Of a stretch of 62,336 nucleotides of DNA, positions 7,596 to 16,433 are shown piece by piece. The DNA comes from Ignavibacteriota bacterium. Its GTDB lineage: Bacteria; Bacteroidota; Ignavibacteria; UBA10030. The notes under the pieces were generated by a model. That model made no database searches and had not been told where the DNA came from. It saw only the letters and a program-made list of their open reading frames with translations. The stretch covers positions 1-62,336 of the forward strand of contig JAKEEG010000086.1 in the NCBI GenBank assembly GCA_022616555.1, in the 5' to 3' direction. Within the stretch, counting starts at the first letter, position 1; every line of letters begins with the position of its first letter. A program made the position numbers and the translations under genes.

Positions 7596-9014
7596 CTATT
7601 CTTTTGCATTTTCCAAAAAATCAGCCACGTTCAAAATTGTTGCTTCATCAAAATGTTTACCCAAAATTTGCAAGCCGATTGGCAAGCCTTGCTTGTCAGA
7701 GCCGCAGGGGATGCTGATGCCGGGAATGCCCGCGAGGTTCGCGGAGGTTGTATAGATATCCGACAAATACATCTGAAGCGGATCGTCCGTCCTCTCTCCT
7801 GCTCTAAACGCCGTCGTGGGCGAGGTCGGGGTGATGAGACAATCAACTTTCTTGAATGCGTTCAAGAAATCCTCTTGAATCAGCCTTCGCACTTTCTGGC
7901 CTTTGCGGTAGTACGCGTCGTAATACCCACTCGACAAAACGTACGTGCCGAGCATGATGCGGCGTTTCACCTCAGCGCCAAAGCCTTGACTCCGGGATTT
8001 GGTATACATCTCGGCGAGGTCGCGAACGCCATCGGCGCGGAAGCCATATCGCGCTCCATCATACCGGGCAAGATTGGAGGATGCTTCAGCGGTCGCCAAA
8101 ATATAATACGTGGCGATAGTGTATTCCGTGTGTGGGAGCGAAACCTCCTGAATAACGGCGCCGTTGGAGCGAAGGACATCGACTTTCTTTTCCATCGCGT
8201 TTCGAATCTCCGCAGTGAGCGCGTCGCCATAGTACTCTTTGGGCAAACCGACTCGCAAGCCTTTAACATTCTTTTTGAGCGCTTTGACAAAATCAGGCAC
8301 CGGGACATCAGCCGAAGTGGAATCTTTCTCGTCATGCCCGGAGATGACATTCAGCACCTGCGCGGCGTCCTTCGCGCACAAAGCGAACGGACCTATCTGG
8401 TCAAACGACGATGCGAACGCAACAAGACCGTAACGCGATACGCGGCCGTATGTCGGCTTCATCCCTACGACTCCTGTCAACGCGGCTGGCTGGCGAATCG
8501 AGCCGCCTGTGTCCGTTCCGAGCGCAGTTGTCGCCATCCCGGCTTTGACTGCTACGGCGGAACCGCCGCTGGAACCACCTGGGATGCGAGATTCATCCTG
8601 CGGGAGCTTTACGCGCCCGAACGCCGAATTCTCCGTCGAAGACCCCATCGCGAACTCGTCCATGTTCGTTTTGCCAACAATGACGGCGTCGGCGTCGAGC
8701 AATCGTTGTATGCTCGTCGCAGAGTAGGGCGAAACAAAATTCTCCAGAATCTTCGAGCCACAGGTGACACGCTCACCTTGAAGCGCGAGCACGTCCTTCA
8801 CGGCAACAACCATTCCTGCAAGCGGCTCTGCTTTACCCACGCGGAGTTTCTTATCGACTTCGCGAGCCCGTTGGAGTGCTTTTTCGGGAAATACAGACAG
8901 AAAAGCATTCAGCGACTTCCCCGCATCGATCGCGCGGAGGTAGTCGCCGGTAAGCTGCTCGCACGTCGTTGTGCCCGCCGAAAGGTCGGCGCGTATAGCG
9001 TCAAACGTTTTCAT
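7596..9014 (-). CDS. gatA: Glu-tRNA(Gln)/Asp-tRNA(Asn) amidotransferase subunit A
   Basis: The 472-residue amidase of the GatCAB complex produces ammonia from glutamine, used to convert Glu-tRNA(Gln) to Gln-tRNA(Gln). The amidase-signature triad is visible with the expected spacing: Lys73 (AVKD), cis-Ser148 (GGSSGGS) and Ser172 (GGSIRQPA). gatB and gatC are not in the window. A tRNA-Gln gene and a tRNA-Glu gene lie about 3 kb away on the same strand. The gene follows tatA by 116 bases. Confidence 0.96.
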   Translation of the reverse strand: MKTFDAIRADLSAGTTTCEQLTGDYLRAIDAGKSLNAFLSVFPEKALQRAREVDKKLRVGKAEPLAGMVVAVKDVLALQGERVTCGSKILENFVSPYSATSIQRLLDADAVIVGKTNMDEFAMGSSTENSAFGRVKLPQDESRIPGGSSGGSAVAVKAGMATTALGTDTGGSIRQPAALTGVVGMKPTYGRVSRYGLVAFASSFDQIGPFALCAKDAAQVLNVISGHDEKDSTSADVPVPDFVKALKKNVKGLRVGLPKEYYGDALTAEIRNAMEKKVDVLRSNGAVIQEVSLPHTEYTIATYYILATAEASSNLARYDGARYGFRADGVRDLAEMYTKSRSQGFGAEVKRRIMLGTYVLSSGYYDAYYRKGQKVRRLIQEDFLNAFKKVDCLITPTSPTTAFRAGERTDDPLQMYLSDIYTTSANLAGIPGISIPCGSDKQGLPIGLQILGKHFDEATILNVADFLENAKE

Positions 9015-9130
9015 GTGCGGGAGAACAACAGTTCTTCATCGACAATTTGGGATAAATTGCTGGATGGTTGGGCAAGGAACGAGGACAAAGCCGACGGCGC
9101 TAGGATCGACACAACTGTTAATCCGGAGAA

Positions 9131-9334
9131 TCAGCTCTTGTCGTCTTTTTTGTCTTTGTCCTCAACCTGCTTGGTTTCTTTTTCGATGTCTTCCTGGACA
9201 TCGCGGGCGGCTTTTCGGAATTCGCGCAAGCCTTTACCCAAGCCCTGCGCAAGCTCCGGAATCTTCCGCGCTCCGAAAAACAGGAGCACGACCAGCAGAA
9301 TAAGAATAATTTCCGACGCGCCTAAATTCGGCAT
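9131..9334 (-). CDS. tatA: Sec-independent translocase subunit TatA/TatE
   Basis: A 67-residue protein with a single N-terminal membrane segment (residues about 6-20), the conserved FG motif ([10 protein letters not shown]), an amphipathic helix ([12 protein letters not shown]) and a charged tail. TatA oligomers form the channel for folded proteins with twin-arginine signals. It lies 9 bases after purQ, so it probably shares a transcript with purS and purQ. TatC is not in the window. Confidence 0.93.
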   Translation of the reverse strand: MPNLGASEIILILLVVLLFFGARKIPELAQGLGKGLREFRKAARDVQEDIEKETKQVEDKDKKDDKS

Positions 9335-9343
9335 CGTACACCT

Positions 9344-10060
9344 CTACGCGGATAGTGAATGATACACAAAACTTTCGACCAGCGACTCAAAGATCTTTCT
9401 CCCGTCAGACGATCCCATGACCGGCTCAACAGCATTTTCGGGGTGCGGCATCATCCCAAGCACATTGCCTTGCTCGTTGATAATACCCGCGATATTATTG
9501 ATGGAACCGTTCGGGCTGCTTTCTTTCGTCACGTTGCCGCGCTCATCGCAATAGCGAAAAACAATTTGGCGATTGTCTTCGAGCCGCTTCACAGTGTCCG
9601 GCTCGGCAAAATAATTACCGTCGCCGTGCGCAATCAACACTCGCAGTACATCTCCCTGATTGCATTGGGAGGAGAACCGTGTCTGGTTGTTTTCAACACG
9701 CAGGTTGATGAAATCGCAAACAAACTTGAGCGATTCGTTCCGCAGCAGAACACCGGGGAGCAAGCCAGCCTCGGCAAGAATCTGGAACCCGTTGCAGATG
9801 CCCATCACGATACCGCCGCTTTTGGCAAAGCGCACAACGTCTGTCATGATCGGCGAAAACCGGGCAATAGCGCCGCAGCGCAAATAATCTCCGTACGAGA
9901 ATCCGCCCGGAAGGATCACCGCATCGACATCGCCCACGCTGCCCTCTTTATGCCAGATGAGCCGCGTTTCGAGTTTCATGACGGATTCCATGGCGTACTG
10001 CGCGTCGTGATCGCGGTTGGATCCCGGGAAAACAACTATGCCGACTTTGAGCTTAGACAT
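9344..10060 (-). CDS. purQ: Phosphoribosylformylglycinamidine synthase glutaminase subunit
   Basis: The class I glutamine amidotransferase subunit (238 aa) supplies ammonia to PurL in the fourth step of purine synthesis. The nucleophile is Cys89 in GICNGFQ and the partner residues are His206 and Glu208 in [10 protein letters not shown]. It overlaps purS by 8 bases, the usual gene pair in bacteria with the small PurL. purL is not in the window. Confidence 0.96.
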   Translation of the reverse strand: MSKLKVGIVVFPGSNRDHDAQYAMESVMKLETRLIWHKEGSVGDVDAVILPGGFSYGDYLRCGAIARFSPIMTDVVRFAKSGGIVMGICNGFQILAEAGLLPGVLLRNESLKFVCDFINLRVENNQTRFSSQCNQGDVLRVLIAHGDGNYFAEPDTVKRLEDNRQIVFRYCDERGNVTKESSPNGSINNIAGIINEQGNVLGMMPHPENAVEPVMGSSDGRKIFESLVESFVYHSLSA

Positions 10061-10322
10061 GGGCTTTCTGAGCGTGAACTTCTTCGAGCGTGAAAGTAAA
10101 GTCTTCCATTACGGGATTGGCCAGGAGTTTTTGGCAAGCTTCCTGCACAATGCGTTCAGCTTCCTGTTTGCTCGAAGCCTCTACTTTCATTTCAACAAAT
10201 TTACCGATACGAACGTTCTTTGCGTTCTTATAGCCAAGTGAATGTATGCCGTGTTCAACGGCTTTCCCTTGCGGGTCTAAGATAGACTTTCTCAGCGTTA
10301 CAACAATTTTTGCGTGAAACAA
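10053..10322 (-). CDS. purS: Phosphoribosylformylglycinamidine synthase subunit PurS
   Basis: The 89-residue product bridges PurQ and PurL in the three-subunit FGAM synthase. The family motif [18 protein letters not shown] is intact. The start is a TTG at 10322 preceded by AGAGG at a suitable distance; no ATG lies near. It overlaps purQ. Confidence 0.93.
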   Translation of the reverse strand: MFHAKIVVTLRKSILDPQGKAVEHGIHSLGYKNAKNVRIGKFVEMKVEASSKQEAERIVQEACQKLLANPVMEDFTFTLEEVHAQKAHV

Positions 10323-10407
10323 CAGAACCTCTTTTGTTAAATACTAAATTCTAATCGGATATTTGAGTTTTGATATTGTTTAGAATTTAGGTTTTTGGAT
10401 TTCAGAT

Positions 10408-11172
10408 TTAGATGTCGATACTCGAAACTTCGTTCTCTTCGTCCGGCTCTTTTTCAACTTTGGATAATACATGAGCTATACCTTCATAGATATAACGGAT
10501 AACACCGAACACAATAAACGCCGCCAACGCGGCAAACAACAGTGTGCCTTCGGACGCTATAACAACGATGGCACCCAAGACGGAAAACAGCGCCCTCAGC
10601 GGGTGCTCTTTCAAGCCGCGGCGCGTGAACTTCGGCAAAGTATCGTATCTGACATTGCTTACCATAAGCAGGGACAGCAGGACAACCATCGGTGCAAGCG
10701 CATCACGCGTCCAACCCTGCAATCCAAAGCCTTCGGAATAATACTGGAGCATGAAGGCGACGATTGTCATCGCTTGGGACGGGATAGGTAAGCCTTTGAA
10801 GTAATCTTTGTCGAATCCGACCAGTTGCACATTAAAGCGTGCGAGTCGAATTGCTCCAAACGCAAGCGGCATTGCGCTCACCAATATGCCTGTGCTGCCG
10901 AAGTTAAAGAGATATGCCTGATAGACGAGGAATGACGGAGCGGCACCGAATGAAACCACATCCGACAGTGAATCAAGCTCAACACCAAACTGGCTGGAGG
11001 AGCGCGTGATACGCGCCATCACGCCGTCGAATGCATCGAAACCCGCTGCGAGGATGATGAACCATGCAGCAAGTTCGATTTTACCTTGACTCGTATAGAG
11101 GATGGACAGAAACCCGCAAAAAATATTCAGAACTGTAAACAAGCTGGGGACAACTGCCCGTGTTATTTTCAT
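10408..11172 (-). CDS. pssA: CDP-diacylglycerol--serine O-phosphatidyltransferase
   Basis: This membrane enzyme makes phosphatidylserine from CDP-diacylglycerol and serine. The CDP-alcohol phosphotransferase motif is complete: D46, DG 49-50, AR 53-54, G63, D67 and D71. Several membrane segments follow, and the end is acidic. ATG at 11172 is preferred to the TTG nine bases upstream because GGGAG then has usable spacing. It lies 46 bases after psd, which uses its product, so the two form a phosphatidylethanolamine synthesis pair. Confidence 0.93.
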   Translation of the reverse strand: MKITRAVVPSLFTVLNIFCGFLSILYTSQGKIELAAWFIILAAGFDAFDGVMARITRSSSQFGVELDSLSDVVSFGAAPSFLVYQAYLFNFGSTGILVSAMPLAFGAIRLARFNVQLVGFDKDYFKGLPIPSQAMTIVAFMLQYYSEGFGLQGWTRDALAPMVVLLSLLMVSNVRYDTLPKFTRRGLKEHPLRALFSVLGAIVVIASEGTLLFAALAAFIVFGVIRYIYEGIAHVLSKVEKEPDEENEVSSIDI

Positions 11173-11218
11173 CGTCAACAATCTCCCAGATTGTGATGGG
11201 TTAGATTGTACAAGATTG

Positions 11219-11872
11219 CTATCGGTATTCCGCCAGCACCGTTTCGCCGGCTACGGTGATGTCGCCGACCTTCACGTTAACCGCAACAGAAGTCGGTACG
11301 AAAACATCCACTCGCGAGCCAAACTTGATCATGCCGAAACGCTCGCCCGCTGTCGTACTGTCGCCCGGCTTCAGGTTGCAGACAATCCTGCGGGCGATGA
11401 AGCCGGCAATTTGTTTGAAGAGGACTTTACCATGTTCCCCTTCCATGCCGATAATCGTCTGCTCGTTTTTTTCGGAGGCTTTATCCTCGAATGCCGCGAA
11501 ATATTCGCCTTTAACGTACCGGTAATGCTGCACCGTGCCGGTAATCGGCGACCGGTTCACGTGTACATTCACCGGCGACATAAAGATGCTGATCATCGTT
11601 GTTTCGCCCTGAAAATATTCAGGCTCTACGGCTTGTTTCACGACGATCACTTTCCCATCCGCGGGCGAAATAACAAGTTTTTCGCCTTTTGGGGTACTGC
11701 GCTCCGGGTCTCGAAAAAAATTAGCCGTAAATGCGAAGAGCAGTACTGAAAGTCCGATGACACCGAATTTGACGCCCTTTGGCTCGATAAACACCAGAGC
11801 CACGACGATCAGAATAAGGCAAAGTGCTGTAACGGTAAAAAAAACATCGTAACCGTATTTTGTGATGCCCAT
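11219..11872 (-). CDS. psd: Phosphatidylserine decarboxylase (short form)
   Basis: A 217-residue proenzyme with two N-terminal membrane segments and the core SPADGKV, SPVNVHVNRSPI and GSRVDVF motifs. The chain cleaves itself before the serine in FGS, giving the pyruvoyl group that decarboxylates phosphatidylserine. The length fits the short bacterial/archaeal-type family rather than the longer E. coli form. The ATG at 11872 was preferred over the TTG at 11893, which lacks a ribosome binding site. It is the first gene of the psd-pssA pair. Confidence 0.92.
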   Translation of the reverse strand: MGITKYGYDVFFTVTALCLILIVVALVFIEPKGVKFGVIGLSVLLFAFTANFFRDPERSTPKGEKLVISPADGKVIVVKQAVEPEYFQGETTMISIFMSPVNVHVNRSPITGTVQHYRYVKGEYFAAFEDKASEKNEQTIIGMEGEHGKVLFKQIAGFIARRIVCNLKPGDSTTAGERFGMIKFGSRVDVFVPTSVAVNVKVGDITVAGETVLAEYR

Positions 11873-12061
11873 TTCGCCCGGGAAAGTCCTCAAAAAAAAT
11901 ATTAAGATGAACTATGGTACCGAAAAATAGGCCGAAAGTCAAGGAAGGGTATCGAATGCGGATTTTGGAGTGTAGAGTGCGGAATGTTTGAACGGAAACG
12001 TGAGCAGGAAAATAATGAGTTCAGAATGGGCGGAGTTCAAACCTCATTCCGCATTCGGTTG

Positions 12062-12134
12062 TAGCCCTAACGGGAATCGAACCCGTATTTCAGCCTTGAG
12101 AGGGCTGCGTCCTAAACCGTTAGACGATAGGGCC
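12062..12134 (-). tRNA. tRNA-Glu (CTC)
   Basis: The minus strand folds as a cloverleaf: acceptor GGCCCTA with TAGGGCT, anticodon stem CAGCC/GGCTG with loop CTCTCAA (anticodon CTC), and T loop TTCGATT. Discriminator base is A and CCA is not encoded. Confidence 0.95.
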
Positions 12135-12220
12135 GTAACAATTGCGAAAGTCGAATTTTCAATTTCGAAATGCAAACCTTAACATTCGCAATTGGCAATT
12201 CAAAATTCGAAATGGTTTTG

Positions 12221-12293
12221 CTGCCCCGCTAGGGCTCGAACCTAGACTTTTCTGATCCAGAGTCAGACGTGTTGCCAATTACACCACGGGGCA
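12221..12293 (-). tRNA. tRNA-Gln (CTG)
   Basis: The minus strand shows acceptor TGCCCCG with CGGGGCA, anticodon stem TCTGA/TCAGA with loop CTCTGGA (anticodon CTG), and T loop TTCGAGC. Discriminator is G. It lies 86 bases upstream of tRNA-Glu in the same direction, so both are probably cut from one precursor. Confidence 0.95.
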
Positions 12294-12370
12294 AAAGTAG
12301 TGTGCATTAATCTAAGGAAAACAAACAACATTTTCCAGCATATTCCGTAGGGAAATTCTCAAGCATTCAT

Positions 12371-12394
12371 GCAACCTTTTGCTCTTCAAATGTC
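12371..12394 (+). promoter_or_regulatory. Possible ECF-type promoter of the sigma factor gene
   Basis: GCAACC at 12371-12376 and TGTC at 12391-12394 resemble the AAC and CGTC boxes of ECF promoters; 16 bases separate AAC from GTC. The site lies just before the start codon at 12410, so autoregulation is plausible. The leader would be about ten bases with no ribosome binding site. This is a visual match only. Confidence 0.3.
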
Positions 12395-12409
12395 ACTCAT
12401 TATTGATTA

Positions 12410-12958
12410 ATGGAACCGGCTCCTCAGGCACAAACGCATACTGTCGAACGTCAGTTGGTCGGCGATTTTCTGGTCGCGCGCGACGCACAGTCTTTTCACC
12501 AACTGTACCAGTACGCAACGCCGTACCTCTACCAGTTTATACTTCGGTTGATAGGGGGAAATGAAAACGACGCACAGGACATTCTGCAGGATGTCTGGAT
12601 ACGGGCTGTAGAGCGGCTTGCGGAGTTCCGCTGGGAATCAAGCCTGCGCACATGGATTTCTGGTATCGCGGTCAACAGATGTAGGGAATTCTTCAGGCAG
12701 CGCGCAAAAAGTCAGGTCGGCGTTAGTGACGAGGAATTTGGTATGCCCTTCACAGTCGATTCCCCTTCTCAACGAATCGACCTCGAAGACGCAATTGCGC
12801 GATTACCCCACGGCTTTCGCGCTGTGCTTGTTCTGCACGACATCGAAGGATGGACGCATGAGGAAATTGCAGTGCTGCTTGAAATCGAACCTGGCACGTC
12901 CAAAAGCCAGCTTTCGCGCGCACGAAAAGCGGTCAGGCATATGTTGTCTGAAGATTAA
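12410..12958 (+). CDS. ECF-type RNA polymerase sigma factor
   Basis: A 182-residue sigma-70 family protein with region 2 (residues about 28-97, including DAQDILQDVWIRA and WISGIAVNRCREFFR) and region 4 (about 124-180, with the helix-turn-helix WTHEEIAVLLEIEPGTSKSQLSRAR). There is no region 1.1 or 3, as expected for an extracytoplasmic-function factor. The next gene, 14 bases on, encodes a membrane protein with an anti-sigma-like layout, so the pair is probably a sensing unit. The sigma call is secure and the signal is unknown. Confidence 0.93.
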   Translation: MEPAPQAQTHTVERQLVGDFLVARDAQSFHQLYQYATPYLYQFILRLIGGNENDAQDILQDVWIRAVERLAEFRWESSLRTWISGIAVNRCREFFRQRAKSQVGVSDEEFGMPFTVDSPSQRIDLEDAIARLPHGFRAVLVLHDIEGWTHEEIAVLLEIEPGTSKSQLSRARKAVRHMLSED

Positions 12959-12972
12959 CGGAGAACAAATGT

Positions 12973-13611
12973 ATGTCAACACATGACCACAAACTTTCAC
13001 CGGAGGAACACAAGCGGTTCGTGTCGCTTTCGCGGCACCGCGTGCCACCTCCACATCTTGAGGAAAACATCATGAACGAACTACGCGAACGCGAGCTGAT
13101 GAAAACCGAGTCTCAAAGCGGCTGGAACTTGTTTTCAAAAATAGCCGCAGTGCTTGTGTTCTTGATCATCGGCGGGGTATCTGGGTTTCTTGTCGGGAAA
13201 TCTGAAACAACCGGCTCCGTTCCCGATCCAAATAATCAGCTCTATGTATTGTTGATTCGCGAATCGCCAACGAGCAGAGGAGGTCAAGATCTTGTCACTG
13301 AATACAGCCAATGGGCGGCAGGCGTGCATAACTCGGGTAGATACATCACCGGCGAAAAGCTCCGCGACAGCGGACGAATCCTGAAGAAAATCGGCGTTTC
13401 GGCGTCTTCACAAGAAGGAAAGCAAATTCTCAAAAAAATCGACGGGTCCATCGCTGTCATAGATACCTTATTCAATCAAGGCGAGGGTGAACTTGGAGGA
13501 TATTTTATTATCGAGGCAAAAGACTATGATGAAGCAGTAAAGATTGCTTCGCAATGCCCTCACCTGAAATACGGCGGTACGATAGAACTGCGGGAGATTG
13601 AACCAACGTAA
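12973..13611 (+). CDS. Anti-sigma-like membrane protein fused to a YCII-like domain
   Basis: The 212-residue product has a cytoplasmic N-terminus (1-52), one membrane helix (about 54-75, KIAAVLVFLIIGGVSGFLVG) and an outer domain. The outer part (about 90-212) reads like a YCII/DGPF ferredoxin-like domain: YVLLIRES, YSQWAAG, ITGEKLRDSGRIL and GYFIIEAKDYDEAVKIASQCPH. Position right after an ECF sigma gene suggests the N-terminus holds the sigma factor. In other bacteria separate DGPF proteins accompany some ECF groups; here that domain appears fused to the membrane regulator. The domain call is by eye. Confidence 0.65.
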   Translation: MSTHDHKLSPEEHKRFVSLSRHRVPPPHLEENIMNELRERELMKTESQSGWNLFSKIAAVLVFLIIGGVSGFLVGKSETTGSVPDPNNQLYVLLIRESPTSRGGQDLVTEYSQWAAGVHNSGRYITGEKLRDSGRILKKIGVSASSQEGKQILKKIDGSIAVIDTLFNQGEGELGGYFIIEAKDYDEAVKIASQCPHLKYGGTIELREIEPT

Positions 13612-13622
13612 AGGATAACACA

Positions 13623-14216
13623 ATGACACAGATTATACTTTCGATGTGTTTTAGCCTCGCGCTACAGCTTCAGACCGGATTTCAGGAGTATAGGAATGCC
13701 CCGTGCTGCGGGAACTCCGAGCTATCAAGCCTTTATAGCGCAGACACTCCTCACGCGCTGCTGAGTGCCGAGGAAGCAAAGCAAATATTCGAGCATTTCA
13801 AACGGCACGAAGGAGTATGGAAAGGCAAAAGCACCAAAGGCTGGACGGAAGAATCAACCGTGAAGTTGATCGCAAACGGCTCGGTTATTCAAATGACTTC
13901 GTTCGACGCGCATCCTAACGAAACAATGCTGACTCTGATGCATATGGACAGCGAACGGCTCCTGCTTACACACTACTGCGTTGCTCGAAATCAACCAAGG
14001 CTCATCGCATCAAAAGTCGAGGAAGGTGGAAAGAAAATTACGTTCGAATTCCTCGATGCCACAAACCTTCTTTCGCGCGACAAAGGGCACATGGATAAAA
14101 TGATCCACTCTTGCACGGATGAAAACAAGTACAGCACTCGTTGGACGTGGTATCAGGACGGCAAGGAGCAATGGTTGGAGGAAATCATCATGGAACGAAA
14201 GCACGAAACTGAATAA
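13623..14216 (+). CDS. Secreted protein of unknown function, beta-barrel-like
   Basis: A 197-residue protein starts with a hydrophobic signal-like segment (residues 3-17). The body has GVWKGKSTKGW, LLLTHYCVARNQPR and WTWYQDGKEQW, a pattern of alternating strands like small lipocalin/DUF1579-type barrels. It lies 11 bases after the anti-sigma-like gene and is probably the last gene of that three-gene unit, since a terminator follows at 14341. It may be the effector or the thing sensed; I cannot name it. Confidence 0.6.
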   Translation: MTQIILSMCFSLALQLQTGFQEYRNAPCCGNSELSSLYSADTPHALLSAEEAKQIFEHFKRHEGVWKGKSTKGWTEESTVKLIANGSVIQMTSFDAHPNETMLTLMHMDSERLLLTHYCVARNQPRLIASKVEEGGKKITFEFLDATNLLSRDKGHMDKMIHSCTDENKYSTRWTWYQDGKEQWLEEIIMERKHETE

Positions 14217-14340
14217 CAACGGTCAAGCAAATCGAAGACCTCACCCTGACCTTCTCCCAAAAGGTATCGAAGGAGATTATTGCTTAACCTTATTGGGCAG
14301 GGATGGGGTCTTCTTTTTGTGCTACTACAAAAAAGAAAAA

Positions 14341-14362
14341 GGCTCCCCTCTGGAGCCTTTTT
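14341..14362 (+). terminator. Terminator after the ECF sigma unit
   Basis: GGCTCC pairs with GGAGCC around a 5-base loop and TTTTT follows. A run of A residues precedes the stem, so it could also work on the other strand. Confidence 0.75.
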
Positions 14363-14404
14363 ATCCGACGATATGAGACAGACTATAAACTATAGCTGTT
14401 TCAG

Positions 14405-14584
14405 TTACACAAACATCGCTTCGAATTGCTCTTCCGGTATTTCCACCGGGAATGCACCGAAATTCTTCGCGCTCGACTCATCCTGCTCCGCAAAATGTAA
14501 CATATCTTTGCGATGGATGAAGCTCTTTGCTATGAAGAAGGAGCCTAACGCTCCACGTGCCAATATGGTGAGAAGTTTTTTCAT
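14405..14584 (-). CDS. Small hypothetical protein (59 aa)
   Basis: The frame starts at ATG 14584 (MKKLLTILARGALGSFF) and ends in an acidic tail (EIPEEQFEAMFV). The first 20 residues are basic and hydrophobic, like a short membrane or signal segment. The ribosome binding site is weak (GAAAG). It sits alone between two terminators. No family is recognised and it could be a chance frame. Confidence 0.35.
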   Translation of the reverse strand: MKKLLTILARGALGSFFIAKSFIHRKDMLHFAEQDESSAKNFGAFPVEIPEEQFEAMFV

Positions 14585-14651
14585 GATGCTTTCTATAATA
14601 TAGTAACGGACAGCAAGGGGGAAAAGTTTCAAAAAATCGCGTAGCGGCAAT

Positions 14652-14677
14652 AAAAAATCCCGACCGGAGTCGGGATT
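14652..14677 (-). terminator. Terminator of the hexuronate operon
   Basis: On the minus strand AATCCCGAC pairs with GTCGGGATT around a 4-base loop and six T residues follow. It lies 65 bases beyond the kdgK stop and closes the roughly 10-kb operon that starts near 24.9 kb. Confidence 0.8.
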
Positions 14678-14741
14678 GAATTCGCAAGAGTTCAATATAT
14701 TGAACCCTTGACGTGAATGTTTCCAAAATACTCTACCTTGG

Positions 14742-15770
14742 TTACCTTTGTACCCTTCCCGACCCGCCTTCTTTGATAAGCGCCTCGACCTCAGCGGCAG
14801 TGACATGGTTGAAGTCGCCCGGGATGGTATGCTTTAGGCACGAGGCGGCGACGGCGAACTCAAGCGAATCTTGCGTCGATTTACCCGTGGCCAATCCATA
14901 GATGAGTCCACCGCCGAAAGCATCTCCGCCGCCAACGCGGTCAATAACCCGGATGGCATACTTGCGGCTTTGGTAGAATTTCGAGCCATCCCAGAGCACG
15001 GCCGACCAGTTATTGTCCGACGCCGACAGCGACTCGCGGAGCGTGATGGCAACTTTCTTGAGCGAAGGGAACTTCTTCATCAACTGTTCGGCAACCGATT
15101 GGTATTTTGCTACATCAAGTTTACCGGCGTGGACATCCGTCTCCCCCGCCTTGATACCGAACACCATCTCCGCGTCTTCCTCGTTGGCGATGGCAACCTC
15201 CACGTTCTGCATTACATGTGTCATTGTCTTCTCAGCTTGGTCGCGTGTCCAGAGCTTCTTACGATAATTAAGGTCGCAGCTAACTGTCAATCCTTTGCTG
15301 CGCGCAGCTTTCACAGCCTCTACCGTCGCCTCAGCTGCACTCAGACTTAACGCGGGAGTAATGCCAGTCGCGTGAAACCATAGCGCACCCTCCAGCACAG
15401 CGTCCCATTTCACCATACCCGGTGCAATCTCGGCTATCGACGACTGTGAGCGATCGTAGACTACCTTCGATGCGCGTTGCGATGCTCCGGTTTCCAAAAA
15501 ATATATACCTAACCTTTCGCCGCCACGCACGATGTGTTGTGTGTGGACGCCATAACGGCGTAGCTCATTTTCCGCAGCGTCGCCCAGATCGTTCTTCGGA
15601 AGGCGTGTAACATAGTATGAATCCAGACCGTAGTTCGCGAGGCTTACCGCGACGTTAGCCTCTCCACCGCCATAGTTCACGTCGAATTGCTTCGCTTGTA
15701 CAAATCGCTCGTAGCCGGGCGTAGATAGCCTCAGCATGATTTCACCGAATGTCACCACTTTTGTTGACAC
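14742..15770 (-). CDS. kdgK: 2-keto-3-deoxygluconate kinase (PfkB family)
   Basis: The 342-residue ribokinase-type enzyme phosphorylates 2-keto-3-deoxygluconate to KDPG, the substrate of the aldolase encoded next upstream. The N-terminal GGGEANVAVSLA and the ATP/catalytic signature DRVGGGDAFGGG with the catalytic Asp are intact. It follows eda by 11 bases, is the last gene of the operon and is followed by a terminator. A paralogue with the same C-terminal ending style (GGSxRxQR) lies at 17932-19014. KDG as substrate is inferred from family and context. Confidence 0.9.
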   Translation of the reverse strand: MSTKVVTFGEIMLRLSTPGYERFVQAKQFDVNYGGGEANVAVSLANYGLDSYYVTRLPKNDLGDAAENELRRYGVHTQHIVRGGERLGIYFLETGASQRASKVVYDRSQSSIAEIAPGMVKWDAVLEGALWFHATGITPALSLSAAEATVEAVKAARSKGLTVSCDLNYRKKLWTRDQAEKTMTHVMQNVEVAIANEEDAEMVFGIKAGETDVHAGKLDVAKYQSVAEQLMKKFPSLKKVAITLRESLSASDNNWSAVLWDGSKFYQSRKYAIRVIDRVGGGDAFGGGLIYGLATGKSTQDSLEFAVAASCLKHTIPGDFNHVTAAEVEALIKEGGSGRVQR

Positions 15771-15781
15771 AGGTTTCTCCT

Positions 15782-16429
15782 TTACTTTACTCTCCCTTTG
15801 GCAATGCTTTCACAGAGAATTTTTGCATTTTCTGTGAGCTGGGAGTAATTTTCTGCTTCAATTGCCTTTTTATCGAGCAACGCCGTTCCAACGCCCACAG
15901 CGCAGGCTCCAGCTTTCAGCCAGTCGCCGGCGTTTGTGAGTGTGACGCCGCCTGTTGGCATTAACGGCAGGTGCGGCATTGGCGCTAGAATGCCTTTGAA
16001 GAATGCCATCCCTACTACATCGGCTGGGAATACTTTGATGACGTCCGCTCCCGCCTCGTAAGCTGTTTGGATCTCGGTTGGAGTGAAACAGCCAGGCATT
16101 GCCGGCACATTGTTCTTGTGGGCAGTTTCAACAATCTCTTTCTTGAAAATTGGCCCCACTACAAAACGCGCGCCCGCGTCGACAGCTTGTTGTGCCGTTG
16201 TTGAATTAAGCACCGAGCCGACTCCGACAGTTATGTCACTGCTCACGGACTTCGAGACTTCCTCAATCATCTTCAACGCATTGGGGACAGTCATGGTAAT
16301 CTCTATAATAGAGACTCCGCCCTTGTTGATGGTATCGATGACTTGCAGCAGTTTCTTCGCATCAGCTATGCGAATAACTGCAACGGCTGCTTTTTCTTTT
16401 ATTCGAGTTACTATTTGCCCTTTGTTCAT
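15782..16429 (-). CDS. eda: KDPG (2-keto-3-deoxy-6-phosphogluconate) aldolase
   Basis: A 215-residue class I aldolase that splits KDPG to pyruvate and glyceraldehyde 3-phosphate. Schiff-base Lys132 is in VIKVFPA and Glu43 is in IEITM; MPTGGV is also typical. The ATG at 16429 lies 4 bases after the gnd stop; an ATG five codons upstream inside gnd is a possible alternative. Together with kdgK it completes the lower uronate route. Confidence 0.93.
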   Translation of the reverse strand: MNKGQIVTRIKEKAAVAVIRIADAKKLLQVIDTINKGGVSIIEITMTVPNALKMIEEVSKSVSSDITVGVGSVLNSTTAQQAVDAGARFVVGPIFKKEIVETAHKNNVPAMPGCFTPTEIQTAYEAGADVIKVFPADVVGMAFFKGILAPMPHLPLMPTGGVTLTNAGDWLKAGACAVGVGTALLDKKAIEAENYSQLTENAKILCESIAKGRVK

Positions 16430-16433
16430 ATTG

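Noticed and set aside
7653-9362. A 569-codon plus-strand frame over gatA and tatA
   Set aside because: Antisense shadow; both minus-strand genes have intact catalytic or family motifs.
11988-12182. A 64-codon plus-strand frame across tRNA-Glu
   Set aside because: It translates the antisense of the tRNA (NRTRISALRG); not a gene.
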